A stretch of DNA of 64,000 nucleotides from Oopsacas minuta (taxonomy: Eukaryota; Porifera; Hexactinellida; Lyssacinosida; Leucopsacidae), in NCBI GenBank assembly GCA_024704765.1, contig JAKMXF010000312.1, forward strand, positions 186,001-250,000, written 5' to 3'. Each line of letters starts with the position of its first letter. Position 1 is the stretch's first letter. Of this stretch, positions 1 through 11,884 are shown in pieces. The notes below the pieces were generated by a model. The model ran no database searches. It had not been told where the DNA came from and saw only the letters and a program-made list of their open reading frames with translations. The position numbers were made by a program, and so were the translations under genes.

Positions 1-2187
1 AGACCCGTATTGGCTCAGAAGCTCACCGTCTTCTGTATACACGTTAATACACGGGTAGGATTTGTGTAGAACTATCACCTTTCCATGGTTCGTAATTGCA
101 ATCGATTTTGGGCGCCGTAATCCGCCACCCCTGCCATCTCTGTCACCAATAAATATGTGGTGTTGTCCCTGATCAAACACTTGTATTCTATCATTATCAA
201 ATTCACAGACATATAGCCTGAAACTTTTTGGGTGTATTTCAATCCCTTCCGGACTCATTAGCTCACCATAACCGGAACCACGCGTGCCTATAGTTCCAGT
301 TTGATATCCGTTATGTAGATATTTCTGTATTAGACAATGGCTAGGGATTGAGATGTAGATATGCTCAGATCCAATTGCAATTCCACCAACACTTACTCGT
401 TGAATTTGTGCATCTATTGGTACTATTAGAGGGAATGATTTGATTGTCTGAAACGCTTCATCTAATATTAGAATATTCCTGCTGGTTAACACGTAATAGT
501 GGTTTGTAAGTGGATTGAATTTGGCGCAAAGTGGCTTGTTTGAAATCTTTATATCCTAGTTTGGAATAGTTTATGGTTAATAATACCCAAAATTTCCATC
601 AACTACCGTAATATTGAAGCTCAAGGGATACCGCTATGATTACTTCGATATACCTGATGGTTAGTGCATACCAACTATCCATGCATTTGACCTATGATTC
701 AGTGGAAAATGGCGAAGTCCAAAGAATATATTGGATTTTCTGATTTTTCTCATAAAAGTTGGAAAAATTCATAGTTTTTGTATAAAATTTATAAATTCAA
801 GGAATTCGGGAAGTGTATTCAGGAGAATAGTTCCAATTTTCTGGATACATTTCTCGGCACAGGCCACACCCTAGCTACCCCTCTAGGTAGTAAGTATGTG
901 AATATATGTTACTTTGACGGTTTGGGACCATATTTGTAATATTTCAGACTTCAAGCGGGTATTTCTATTTTAACCGGAGGTGACTGTGTATGATTAAATT
1001 ATCGTTGGCCCTCAACCGTTCAATTTACAGTCTCAGATTTGTGACTGACTTTAACAACTTTTCCAGTGAACCATGTGACCATAAATTGTGCCACTCATCA
1101 GGTGACAAGTCCACATTACCTGATAATAATCCAAAGCTTGTTTAAGTCGTAGCCTCCCTATTGATCGTATGTATATATTAATGCTAGGCTTATCTATATG
1201 GAAATGTAGTTCCCTTGAGTGATAGTAAGCTTCCTCCTGTTTAATGCTATCGATCTTTGCTTTAACTTCTTGTATTTGCTTCTCCTTGAGGTCGTGGAAT
1301 GGTTTCTCAAAGTTTCGATGTTCAGCTTCTGTGTACATTTTACTGCCATCTGCCATTACTTTATCTAGAAATAATATTGAGAATATGTATAGCGTAGCTA
1401 TTGTGGAATAATTATGAATTCATTGTCCCGAGACACTATTTTCGGGAAGAGGACACTCTGGCTTACATCTTTGCAATTTTGAGGATATATAAGGCCAATG
1501 TTAGTTGGGAATATGTTTCAGTTCAACCGCCTGCATCTGTTTTGGCTACCGCACTAATATTGTCATTATTTCACACTTCACAACAATAGAGATCATTTCC
1601 CTTTTATAGTAGCATATTATATTCTTAGCAAATTTGAATTCTGTCATTTTGGGTTTTATGAATCGACCAATTTTCCGCTGAAACGTCACAAAATAATGAG
1701 ATAATTATAATGACCGCCTGCCCGCATGCAGGCTCAGGTGGATCTTATGAGGAGCTGAAACAAGTTTCTCACTAACAGTGGCCTAACGGATTTATAGTTA
1801 TTGAGGTATGGCCATTCAAATGGTCGAGCCAAGTGTATTCGTAGCATAAATAACTAAGAGACTATTTGTTATGTATACTACTGGGGAAAACTCCCACATA
1901 TTCCTGTATGTGTAATATTATTCCGGTTATAAGAACCTGTTTGTTACTCTCACAGGTTTTTATAACCGGCATCCACTATACTAACCGTGATATCGCTTCC
2001 ATTCCAAATATTCTCTCTTCAATCCTTCTACACTGTCTATCAACTGAATCCTTCGTTTATTAACCTCGTCCACAATACAATCGAATACTTTATTAATATG
2101 ACATATCTTCTCGTTACAACATGCCTCAAATGGCATTTCTGGTATCTCATAAATTGTATAGTCATCTCTGTCAAGTTGTGCCATCAT
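1..2187 (-). CDS. NHL-repeat beta-propeller protein (3' end outside window)
   Basis: Three exons on the minus strand join in frame: 2187-1986, 1364-1120 and 555-1 (continuing off the window). Exon 1 starts MMAQLDRDDY; it and exon 2 encode a charged helical region typical of the coiled coil that precedes NHL repeats in TRIM-NHL-like proteins. Exon 3 reads as beta-propeller sequence, with an NHL blade containing SPEGIEIHPKSFRLYVCEFD followed by NDRIQVFD, then a second blade beginning RRPKSIAITNHGKVIVLH. No RING or B-box is visible, so it may be a short TRIM-less NHL protein, or upstream exons are missed. NHL propellers bind RNA or protein; the target here cannot be inferred. Intron 1 carries a hairpin repeat (1870-1982) and intron 2 a split cgatataa-type element (612-995). 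The start lies 227 bp from the oppositely directed gene at 2415. Confidence 0.75.
612..995. mobile_element. cgatataa-type repeat (family R1), interrupted
   Basis: Left part (gaagctcaagggataccg, 617 on) and right part (gttactttgacggtttggga, 907 on) are separated by about 240 bp, suggesting a nested insertion. Located in intron 2 of the NHL gene. Confidence 0.65.
1120..1364 (-). other. Exon 2 of the NHL-repeat gene
   Basis: This exon is flanked by an acceptor (ctag) at 1365-1368 and a donor (gtaatg on the minus strand) at 1114-1119. It encodes the Lys/Glu-rich stretch around LKEKQIQEVKAKIDSIKQEE. Its 245 bases complete the phase left by the 202-base first exon (total 447, divisible by three), which supports the splice model. 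Confidence 0.7.
1870..1982. mobile_element. ggttataag-type hairpin repeat (family R4)
   Basis: ccggttataagaacctg and caggtttttataaccgg form a hairpin at about 1922-1969, preceded by acatattcctgtat and followed by catccactata. Shared with 18800-18920, 24002-24107 and 47795-47988. Confidence 0.75.
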
Positions 2188-2414
2188 GTGTACTATTTAT
2201 CATATGTAGATATTCACACCTTTTGGATGGATTACTGTTCTTTTATTAATAAAATAGTTGGTACTATAATTGTCCTATTTCTCTATAAATATTGAATTAC
2301 TTGTTTGGCTAACTTTATGCAAAATATCATATTCCTTCATATAATATTGGTAAATAATCAGCTGTTAATTATCAGAATTATTTCACACATTTTTCTTAAA
2401 TATTTCATTAGAGA

Positions 2415-3692
2415 ATGCAACCTGCCACTCAAGCAATCTCAGAATCTGATTGGTTGCAATCTGAAATGTACAGATCCAGTCAGGACTCCTTTCGCCCCAA
2501 CAACCAATCAAAATTCAACTTTGGTGACACTCAAGAAGAATTTTTCTCCACAGAAAATGAGCAATTTTCTTCTTTCAAGCCAAAGAGGGAGCTCTCTAGA
2601 AGTGACTCTAAAATTGGTGTCAAAAAGAAAGTCAGGTTTGCAGATGATCAAGAAACCACTGTGCCATATTCTGACACCTTATTTTCTGATGATAAATTCG
2701 ATATGAATGCCACTTGTCCAATCGATTTTTGTCATGATTTGTCATTTGATGTCTCCCCAGAATCACTGATAGAAAATAGATCACTACCCCTGCCTAATGA
2801 CCAACAGAAAACTGAAATTGTGAATGAATTCGTCCCAAACACCGATCAAAAATTGAATTTTCAATTCAACGAAATAAATCACTCTTCGTTCAAGCCACAT
2901 TCCAGTGATAACAATAGTAACCATGGAAACGACAACCCGAATTATACTTATGTTATGCGAGAAGTGATTGTTAAAAAGGAAGATGACTTAATCTCTTATA
3001 CATACCAGAATAGTTACCATGACAACGATATGAATTCATCTTTACAGCACTCAATACTCGTAAATAATGACGTCAATTCTAATATTGTTTTAGAACAAAA
3101 AGAACAATTAGAAAACCGTAAAGCTGGCTCGGTTAATTTTGTGGGTAAACGAACTGAAAGATTGAATGGAAATTCTAATAATATCCATATGACTGAAACT
3201 TTTGCTAGCAAGAATAATTCAAATTTCTCAAGTAACACCTTTTTGTATGATGTTCCACACTTCAATATGAACAGACCCAATTCCACACAGAACTTTCCTA
3301 GCAACCAGTCATCACATCAGGAATTTGATACCAACAACTACCAATCTTCGCAACATTCCGAATTTGGCAATCCTTTTACAGAAAATTCTGATTTTCTAAC
3401 TTCTTCCCAACATTCTTTCTACAATAACCATGACGACGAATTTGTTCCCAAGGAATTTCCTAAGACAAATCTTTACAATACAAAGCTCAGCTATACTACT
3501 CCATACGAGTCTGACCAATCGAAACACGGTGTTTTCTCACCACCTGAGCCATCAACACCTCAACTAGATAGTTCTTATTCTAGTTCCGAGTTCACTCCTA
3601 TTATTTCTAAACTTGAAAAACAGCTTTCTTTGGATTCAATCGATTTCTCTAACATGAATTATTCAGAAATTAGCGACACAGACTATCTATAG
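2415..3692 (+). CDS. Unrecognised Ser/Asn-rich, probably disordered protein
   Basis: A single open exon of 425 codons starts MQPATQAISE. I do not recognise the family. The composition is Ser/Asn/Asp/Phe-rich and almost free of predicted hydrophobic core, so it is probably intrinsically disordered. Two short linear motifs stand out: KKKVRFADD at residues 70-78 fits the RVxF docking consensus for protein phosphatase 1, and VKKED near residue 185 fits a SUMO-acceptor consensus. The C-terminal third contains repeated SSQHSEF/TSSQHSFY-like phrases. A good acceptor-like tract (ttttcttaaatatttcattag) lies just before the ATG, so a 5' non-coding exon is possible. It is head-to-head with the NHL gene and 168 bp upstream of UPF1. 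Confidence 0.6.
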   Translation: MQPATQAISESDWLQSEMYRSSQDSFRPNNQSKFNFGDTQEEFFSTENEQFSSFKPKRELSRSDSKIGVKKKVRFADDQETTVPYSDTLFSDDKFDMNATCPIDFCHDLSFDVSPESLIENRSLPLPNDQQKTEIVNEFVPNTDQKLNFQFNEINHSSFKPHSSDNNSNHGNDNPNYTYVMREVIVKKEDDLISYTYQNSYHDNDMNSSLQHSILVNNDVNSNIVLEQKEQLENRKAGSVNFVGKRTERLNGNSNNIHMTETFASKNNSNFSSNTFLYDVPHFNMNRPNSTQNFPSNQSSHQEFDTNNYQSSQHSEFGNPFTENSDFLTSSQHSFYNNHDDEFVPKEFPKTNLYNTKLSYTTPYESDQSKHGVFSPPEPSTPQLDSSYSSSEFTPIISKLEKQLSLDSIDFSNMNYSEISDTDYL

Positions 3693-3860
3693 AACTCTTA
3701 GGAATAATTTATGTATCATATACCTTTAATACAACTCTTATTTCTTAATATTTGTTTATTTTTAGGATTCGTAAACAAATCTACGACACACTTTTGAAAT
3801 TTATCAGAATTAGATATTTACAATATTGAACAAACTCAAGACTTCTAAAGTTTAGAGAAT

Positions 3861-6800
3861 ATGTCAGGAATACCTTCTTTTTCAAACTTACAGAATCTAA
3901 CATTCCTTGACACCCCAGACGAATACGGTGCGGACAGTCAACCTTCAGACTATGATTATTCAGATTTCCCTCTCCGCTCTAAATCCCATGACTCTCATGC
4001 GGACCATGATTTCATGGGGTACAGGAGATCTGACAATAACAGGGTTAGTAAATGAATTACAGCTGTTTATGTTTGTTAAGTGTAATCTGATTGGTTCAAT
4101 TGGTTGTAGTCTTAAGAACAATTTTTATTTGTTAATTTGAATATTTTTGGATTAATTAATTATTTGTGACCCATAGGGGTACCACAGAGACCTCCCTCTC
4201 TTGGACTCAATGGCAGATAAGCTCGGAGAACTGAACTTCTCTATGACCCCGGGTGAGGAGGAGATGGGAGACGAGGACAGGAGAATGTCTGACTGGTCTC
4301 AACACGCTTGTGCCTATTGTGGTATTCATGATCCAGCTGCTGTAGTACAGTGTCTGCAGACTAAGAAATGGTTCTGTAACGGTAGAGGAAACACCTCGGG
4401 TAAGTGGAAACTTGTCATATCTAAGTAATCGGTTCTCAAACTGGGATTCGTTGACCTCTTGGTGGTTCACGGACGGCAACAGGGGGGTCTACATAGGTCT
4501 GGAACCACTGATCGTCACTTGTGCTTCAATTTATGACTATGTATTTTATCCGTACTTCTAGGAGCTCACATAATAAACCACCTAGTTCGGTCTAAATGCA
4601 AAGAAGTAATGCTACACAAAGACTCTCCATTAGGCGAGACAATACTAGAATGTTATAACTGTGGTTGTAAGAATGTGTTTCTTCTCGGCTTTATTCCAGC
4701 TAAAGCAGATTCTGTTGTTGTATTGCTATGCAGACATCCTTGTGCTAATCAATCTAACCTTAAGGATATGGATTGGGATCCTGTCCAATGGCAACCTCTT
4801 GTCTCTGATAGATCATTTCTATCTTGGCTTGTAAAGGTGAGAATACTTACACAGTAAATCAGCTGTTCCAAACCTGTGATCCATGAGGTCCACAGAATGT
4901 CATAAAATTGGTATAGAGGGTTCACGGGTGTATAATATCTAAGTTGTTAATACTTTTTTTAATGGATACGTATAACGTATTATACAACTCAGAAAAATAT
5001 TGGATCCGCTGCAGTAAATAAACAAACAATCATATAGATACCATCAGAACAAGATCAGCTGAGAGCTAGACAGATAAGTGGAGCACAAATAAATAAACTA
5101 GAAGAATTATGGAAAGATAATCCCGATGCTAAACTAGAGGATTTAGCTAAACCAGGGATTGATGATGAACCTCTCCCTGTGCAGGTAAGATATTATTTTA
5201 TAAAGAAATACAATGTATGACATAGCAACGGATTGATAGGTTAGGTATGCAGACGCTTATCTGTACCAGGGAATCTTGACACCTCTCATAAAGCTAGAAG
5301 CTGACTACGATAAGAAGCTAAAGGAATCTCAGACACAAGATAACGTTATAGTACGATGGGATGTAGGACTTAATAAGAAGAGAATAGCTTACTTTAACTT
5401 TCCTAGGGGAGATGGTGATATGAGATTAATGCAGGGAGATGAATTGAAGCTAAGGTGATAATTATAAATATTAATATAATTCACACATTTATCTACACAT
5501 ACTACAGATATTCAGGGTCATTACACAAACACTGGGAAGGAGTAGGCCATGTAGTTAAAGTACCAAACAGCTTTGGGGAAGAAGTAGGTTTAGAACTACG
5601 ATCTAGCATTAATGTACCATCAGAATGTACACACAACTTCTGTGTTGATTTTGTCTGGAAACGCACTAGTTTTGATCGTATGTTAAACGGGCTGAAGACA
5701 TTTGCTATAGATGAGAACAGTGTTAGCTACTATATATACCACAAACTGCTAGGACATGATGTAGAGGAACCTTTGGTTAAGTGTAATCTCCCTAAGAAGT
5801 TCTCTCCTCCTAGTCATCTGTTACCTGAGCTCAATCATTATCAGGTTAGTGGGTTGTTAACAAAATATATCCTTATACTACATAATGTATTCTAATAATG
5901 ACAGGTATATGCAGTAAGACATGTGTTACAGAAACCTTTGAGTCTCATACAGGGTCCGCCTGGTACTGGTAAGACTGTGACGTCAGCAGCTATAGTGTAT
6001 AACCTAATTAAGATGGGTAAAGGACCTGTATTGGTTTGTGCTCCTTCTAATATAGCTGTAGATCAGCTGACTGAGAAAATACACAGGTTAGTTGTATGTA
6101 CAAACAGCTGATAAGTCTATGATAATAATTTTAATATTTAGATGTGATTTGAAGGTTGTAAGACTTTGTGCTAAGAGCAGAGAAGCAATAGATTCTCCTG
6201 TAAGCTTCCTAGCACTACACAATCAAGTTAGGAATAATACGTCATGTCCTGAAATAATTAAGCTAATACAGCTGAAAGATGAACTTGGTAAGTTACTACA
6301 TTACAACAATGATAATCTACACTCTCTAGTTATTATATTTTGGTATTTATAGGAGAGCTATCAGCTGTTGATGAGAAGAGGCATGCTAACCTTAAGCGTC
6401 AGGTAGAGAAAGAGTTATTACAGGAAGCAGAGGTTATATGTTGTACCTGTGTGGGAGCAGGAGACCCTAGACTCGGGAAGTTCAGATTCAAAACAGTCCT
6501 CATAGATGAGAGTACTCAAGCTACAGAGCCTGAGTGTATGGTTCCTATAGTACTAGGTTCTAGACAGGTGTGTTATTGGTATACATTAGGACAGCAGTTC
6601 CTAACCTATACATTGATGACAGGTGAAAATGGTTGTGACCCTTGGCATAAAGATATATCTATCTTAATACTCTACAGATTATATATATTACTTGTACTTA
6701 GGTTATCCTGGTAGGAGATCATTGTCAACTAGGACCAGTAGTTATGTGTAAGAAAGCAGCTAAAGCAGGACTCTCTCAATCTCTATTTGAACGCTTGGTT

Positions 6801-8364
6801 ATACTAGGACTCCGTCCTATTAGGCTAATGGTACAGTATAGAATGCATCCAGCTCTCAGTTTATTCCCTTCTTCTGTATTCTATGATGGTACGCTACAGA
6901 ACGCTGTATCAGCTGGTGACAGGAGAGTTGATCATATTGACTTTCCCTGGCCTGATATAGACAAACCTACATTCTTCCTACACACCCTAGGTAAATAGTA
7001 AATACACTATACTATTATTAGTAGGGAATATCGGTTAATACGGAACTTGTATTTACTAGGACAAGAAGAGATATCATCTAGTGGTACTTCCTATCTGAAC
7101 CGTACTGAAGCTGCTAACGTAGAGAAAGTAGTTACTCGTCTCCTCAAATCAAAAGTCCCGCCTGATGCTATAGGCATAATAACCCCTTATGAAGGACAGC
7201 GGGCATATGTTGTGCAGTACATGCAATTTAATGGTTCTATGCCTCAGAAAATGTACCAGGAATTAGAGGTTGCTTCTGTAGATGCTTTTCAGGGTAGAGA
7301 GAAGGATTTCATTATTCTATCTTGTGTGAGAGCTAATGAACATCAAGGAATAGGATTTCTTAACGATCCTAGGAGACTTAATGTAGCTCTTACAAGAGCT
7401 AAGTATGGTGTTATCATTATTGGTAATGCTAAGGTTTTGTCTAGACAGCCTCTATGGCATAAGCTGCTCAAGGATTCACAGGATCAAGGGCTGTTAGTTG
7501 AAGGGCCACTCAATAGTCTCAGAAGGTCAGCTTGAATTTTACAATGTTTAGCCCAATACTTTACTTGTTATCAATATACACAGTTGATCCGCCCATTAGC
7601 AAATCGTATTTTGCAAGAAGTCCCAGAAATACTTGCTATTAGGCGAATGGCTGTATTAATAATGTTTCTACGCATTTAGATGTGAGATGCATCTCTCTAA
7701 GCCATCTAAGCTCTACAATAAACAGAATCCAGGAGGACACTTCATGTCACAGACAATGTACAATGCTAAAGAAGTACTAACACCAGGTCCTTCATATGAA
7801 GTACCAGAACCTTTCCATGACGATTACTATGCTACACATGATCATCAAGGTTATATCGGTACAGACAGAGCTTCTACTGCTGCTGCTGCTAGTATGCATA
7901 TTCCAGTCAGTATGTTCGTGCAGCCCACACCTACTCCTCACCACCAGAGGGTTCACAACCCGTCTAACTATTTCCCAATACCTCCACATCCCTATATAAC
8001 AGGTGAGAACAGAAATGATAATAGACTTGATTCAGCTCTCATATACTTCCATTATTCTGAACATGCTGTGGTTTTATGTTATGTAGGTATAGATCCAGGC
8101 ATTCCACATCACCTAACTAGTAACTCAGAAGGATCTCAACCTCTTTCTCAAAGATCTGGTAGTCTCAGTCAAGCCTCTCATCTCCTATCTCAATCAGATC
8201 TTTCACAGGTATATAGTAATACTTTTGTACGTGTATGGTAATAGAATATTGTTATAATCTAGGATTCATTCACATCAGAAGACTACAGAATGATGGGAGA
8301 CAGTTATCTGTCTCAAGATTCACAGCCTGCTTTTGATCTCCCACGTTCCAGTTTATTTACATAG
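3861..8364 (+). CDS. UPF1: UPF1 RNA helicase (regulator of nonsense transcripts 1)
   Basis: Fourteen exons join in frame to 1074 aa: 3861-4043, 4177-4399, 4562-4836, 5038-5184, 5240-5454, 5508-5844, 5905-6086, 6142-6287, 6353-6567, 6702-6990, 7060-7525, 7680-8002, 8087-8208, 8263-8364. The product is the ATP-dependent 5'-3' helicase of nonsense-mediated decay. The N-terminal Cys/His-rich zinc domain ([15 protein letters not shown], then [14 protein letters not shown]) binds UPF2. Superfamily-1 motifs are intact: GPPGTGKT (about residue 477), [31 protein letters not shown] and [11 protein letters not shown]. The tail is rich in SQ sites ([20 protein letters not shown]), the SMG1 phosphorylation pattern. 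Length is close to the animal norm (about 1120). Introns are mostly 50-200 bp; intron 2 and intron 3 hold hAT-like repeat fragments. Confidence 0.97.
4430..4512. mobile_element. hAT-like short repeat (family R2)
   Basis: ggttctcaaactgggattcg ... ggtctggaaccactgat; the ends are inverted versions of cagtggttcc-aaac. Lies in UPF1 intron 2. A related fragment is at 4862-4932. Confidence 0.7.
4862..4932. mobile_element. hAT-like short repeat fragment (family R2)
   Basis: gctgttccaaacctgtgatc ... agggttcacgggtgtat, in UPF1 intron 3. Shares the ccaaacctg / gtccacaggat core with 43743 and 53038. Confidence 0.6.
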
Positions 8365-8690
8365 TAAATCAGTATACATTCCATTACCCAGAAGTGTTTC
8401 CAAGGAGATGACAATACCGGGTAGCTATACTCCCCCAGGATGTTAGAACTTATTGATTTCTAAACTTTATCCTCTCTCATTCAGTTTTGTTCCTATCAAA
8501 CAAGCTAGACTGTATCTCATTGATATATAAAACTGAGTCTTAACTTCTATGGCATTAGTAGTTTAATATATAAATATCGAAAATATTATGAGTAAGAAAT
8601 CAAATTCTAAAACCTCTATTCTAACGTGAAGAGGTAAAACTAACAAAGTGATAATAATAATAATAATAAAATAAGGCTAGTAGGGATAGC
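8365..8690. other. Convergent intergenic spacer (UPF1 / laccase)
   Basis: This 326-bp spacer between two converging genes must contain both 3' untranslated regions. I see only AT-rich sequence and a short (taa)n run at 8651-8668. No gene or repeat family member is visible. Confidence 0.6.
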
Positions 8691-11033
8691 TTAAAAAACG
8701 ATCAGTAAAGCTAGCATCGACATCAGCAGAGAGAGGATGCTTACTTGAATAGTTTCAGCTTGATTAGGATTGAATTGGAGTTTCTCGTAAAACCCTGAAT
8801 TGAATATGTAATTAGTACACATAGTCAACTCGTCTGGGGCTGGATTATGTCTGTTAGAAGCTTCCTCAATCAGTATAGCCATACCCTGTATTTGATGTAT
8901 TTCTATGTGGCAATGTGCAAACCAATAACCTGGATTATCCGATTTGAAGTTGAGAACCACATATCCACCAGCTGGTATAATTACGGTATCTTTACGAGGT
9001 GTTTTGGAGGAAATGTTCAGAAGAGGACTTGGATCACTCCATGATGGATTTGTACATGTCATTGTCCGCTCTGTACACTGACCAGTGACATTAGGCAGTT
9101 GTAGAAGTTGATTACAATCAATGTCTGGATTTTGTTCATTAACATAACCGTTTCTATCATAATAAGATGGGTACCCTACCTTCAATACTTGGAAGGTGTG
9201 TCCATGAATATGCATTGGATGTGAGTTTAAGAATCTTCCTTCAGCACTGACAACTATTTGAACGGTTTTATCGTAATCTATCTCAACCTGATGCGTGCAG
9301 ATACATCCGTATTGATTAGAGGGATGTGCGCTACAATCTTGATTATCATCACAAACATCTGAATATTGTCCAAACTGTGTTTGCTGTACTTGAGGTGGGT
9401 AGGGGGGAAGAACGAACCTCCTGCCATTAATCGATCCACTAAATCCCTCTCCTTCAAAATTAAGATTCCAGAAGAACAGGTGATCGTTGTCAGTTGCGTA
9501 GGCTTCAGGCAGATCTTCAGCTGGGGTTTCTATCAGTAGTCGGAAATTATCAACATTTATGCAATCTATCCCATAAGAAGTATGAAAATTTTCGAATGGA
9601 CAGTTCACTGCTCTACACCTAGGTCCCATGGTACAATTTCTCATAGGAGAGTTCATACTGATACTCTCATAGGAAGTAGATGGCACTCCGTTATCCATTG
9701 GTGCTGTCTCGTAATGGAGAATAGCTTCAGTGTAATGGTTAAGAGAAGGGAACGGTGCATTAGCGAAACAGTCAGGTTCTGCTTCAAGTGTTTCAATGCG
9801 TATTATGTAATTGGAAATTACAGCAGTTGCGTTGAGAAGGAAATCGTATCTCTCTCCAGAATGAATGATTATGTAATTAACCTCTTCAATAGGTTCTATG
9901 AAGTAGCTGTCTGTAGCAATCGTGGTTAGATTGTGTCCGTCAATTGAGAATCTGAACGCGTACAATGACTGAGCCCCGATTAACCTGAACCTGTACACAT
10001 TCCCTCGTTCTACCCTGAACTCTGATAACCTACTAGATATATAAGGGACTGATTCTTCCCTTCCTAGCCCGTTAATCAGCGACGAGAAATATGGGGCTGG
10101 TCCTACTTCACCGCCATCATAGCTAAAGGTAGATGAGTAGGTCGTGTCGGTGCTCATTGGCACTTCATAAACTGGTATATCTGGATAGAATCTTAAGCCT
10201 GGATTGGCAATCTCAATATCATCAATGCTTGTAGACTCAAACCAATCACTAATAACAATTGTATGTCTGTCAGGATAATCTAGAAATGGACCTACACCCA
10301 AGCTCTCAAACGCTTCCGCTACCTCTGTCTTTGTCTTATTGTTCTCTCTGACTATAATACCACCAAACATTCCATCTGCTCTCTGAGTACCTGTATGTGA
10401 ATGGTACCAGAAGGTCCCAGGTACTGTTCCAACGAATGCATACGTGAAGGTTGTTGATGGTGCAATTGAACATTGTGTAATCTGTCCTACACCATCCATC
10501 CAGGGAGTATTGAATTGTTCAATTCCATGCCAATGAATGCTAGTTGCCTCATTTGTTAGTCCATTGACTATATGTGCGATTAGAGTGGCATCTTGATCCA
10601 TGATAATGGTAGGAGATGGTATTACACCATTCAGTGTGTATACTACTTTATAGTTCTTGCCATCTACCCAATTAGGCGTAATACAGAATGTGCTGTTGTC
10701 TATATAATTCTTGCAAGTGGAGTTTATTACCGGTATTGGTTCTCCGGTAACGTTATCCAGGTTGTATACGGTTCCTGCACTCCCTAAGATTTGGTTAGGT
10801 TTTACCCCAAGCACTTGATAGCTAGCGAATGTCTTGATTTGAGTAGCAGTCATTGTTAGCTCACATTCATCGTATCCAACCTCACACTCACACACTCTAT
10901 CTCCCCAACCACACTCTACCACACAGCGTTTCTTTCCATCGACTATTTCTGTGGATTGACAAGTAGCACTGACTGTAGTTATCCACGTTATGTAGAGCAA
11001 TACGAGGAGTAATACTTCTCTGAGTACTCCCAT
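8691..11033 (-). CDS. Laccase-like multicopper oxidase, secreted and membrane-anchored
   Basis: An intronless minus-strand frame of 780 aa. I chose the ATG at 11033 (MGVLREVLLLVLLYITW) because it opens a clear signal peptide; the frame is open further upstream to 11144, but that extension is not secretory. Three cupredoxin domains carry all copper-ligand motifs: HWHG (SIHWHGIEQ), HSH (WYHSHTGTQ), HPMHIHGHTFQ and HCHIEIHQIQGM, where Met takes the axial type-1 position. A Cys-rich segment (CVVECGWGDRVCECEVGYDEC) precedes domain 1, and about ten N-glycosylation sequons are present. The last 17 residues are hydrophobic (VSILSLLMSMLALLIVF), fitting a GPI signal or tail anchor. The family oxidises phenols or metals; substrate is unknown here. 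The first codons overlap the left breakpoint of the tandem duplication. Confidence 0.93.
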   Translation of the reverse strand: MGVLREVLLLVLLYITWITTVSATCQSTEIVDGKKRCVVECGWGDRVCECEVGYDECELTMTATQIKTFASYQVLGVKPNQILGSAGTVYNLDNVTGEPIPVINSTCKNYIDNSTFCITPNWVDGKNYKVVYTLNGVIPSPTIIMDQDATLIAHIVNGLTNEATSIHWHGIEQFNTPWMDGVGQITQCSIAPSTTFTYAFVGTVPGTFWYHSHTGTQRADGMFGGIIVRENNKTKTEVAEAFESLGVGPFLDYPDRHTIVISDWFESTSIDDIEIANPGLRFYPDIPVYEVPMSTDTTYSSTFSYDGGEVGPAPYFSSLINGLGREESVPYISSRLSEFRVERGNVYRFRLIGAQSLYAFRFSIDGHNLTTIATDSYFIEPIEEVNYIIIHSGERYDFLLNATAVISNYIIRIETLEAEPDCFANAPFPSLNHYTEAILHYETAPMDNGVPSTSYESISMNSPMRNCTMGPRCRAVNCPFENFHTSYGIDCINVDNFRLLIETPAEDLPEAYATDNDHLFFWNLNFEGEGFSGSINGRRFVLPPYPPQVQQTQFGQYSDVCDDNQDCSAHPSNQYGCICTHQVEIDYDKTVQIVVSAEGRFLNSHPMHIHGHTFQVLKVGYPSYYDRNGYVNEQNPDIDCNQLLQLPNVTGQCTERTMTCTNPSWSDPSPLLNISSKTPRKDTVIIPAGGYVVLNFKSDNPGYWFAHCHIEIHQIQGMAILIEEASNRHNPAPDELTMCTNYIFNSGFYEKLQFNPNQAETIQVSILSLLMSMLALLIVF

Positions 11034-11884
11034 AGCTGTAGATACAAAATATATATCAAATATTAACTTCTCAATTAGCGTATACGTACATATTAACACT
11101 TTTAATTTTCTTGTGTTTTCTCGCGTGGAATATCTTATTAGCAATCAATAGTTATATAGAATACTCACCCGGAAACATGTATTAGCAACTTAAGCAATCT
11201 CAAAGCACATTTGTACGTATTTACGGAATTTGGGTGTCTAAATGAAGCCTAAAAATCTCGGAGAAATATTTTTCAAATCACTTACGCATACTGACTGGGT
11301 CCTTTGATGGGTGTTGATGATAGCATTCTTGATAAATATTTCAGTAAACAAGAGCTCTTCTAGCCATATAGGATTTGTTCTTTTTTGCCCAGAAATGCTG
11401 TTCCCCCCAGAAAATTAATCTGATACACTGAATTAGGGAACTACAGCTGTTTCTGACACCTATGGAGGAACTATTTACGCTAATTTCTCTAATTAGTTAT
11501 TCATTTTGAGACAGAAAATCTAATCAGATTGGAAAATAAAAAAATCTCAGAGGGGGAGGGGCTATGAAAGGTCAGGGGCCAAAATATCGTGACAACCTCT
11601 GGTGTGACTTTCTTCAAGTAGAATTTGGTTATTGAAATGTCTGTTCCGTTCAGCTTTTTTCTTTTGTGATTATGCCCTCAAAATTCTTGAATTTTGTTTT
11701 CAAGTGAATATTCTTCGTGTCATCGTTGTGGTTTTGTTATTGAGAGTAACAAGCTAGTGACGCTAGTGAGAAAATATTTGTAGGTATTCTATTTACATTT
11801 ATAGAAGGTATTAACCGCCAGAATCTTGTCTCTTGTTGAGTTACTCATTCTTAAGTTTTATATCAGGTGTTTTACTGCACAATT
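11034..11884. promoter_or_regulatory. Divergent intergenic region between laccase and gene A1
   Basis: This 850-bp stretch lies between oppositely oriented starts and should hold both promoters. Positions 11316-11690 are repeated in unit B (14581-14980); the first 290 bp, next to the laccase start, are missing there. No clear TATA or named site can be assigned. An acceptor-like tatatcag just before gtgttttactgc at 11867 suggests a 5' non-coding exon for A1. Confidence 0.5.

Noticed and set aside
4207-4479. Minus-strand frame over UPF1 exon 2 and intron 2
   Set aside because: It is antisense to a certain UPF1 exon and extends into a repeat.
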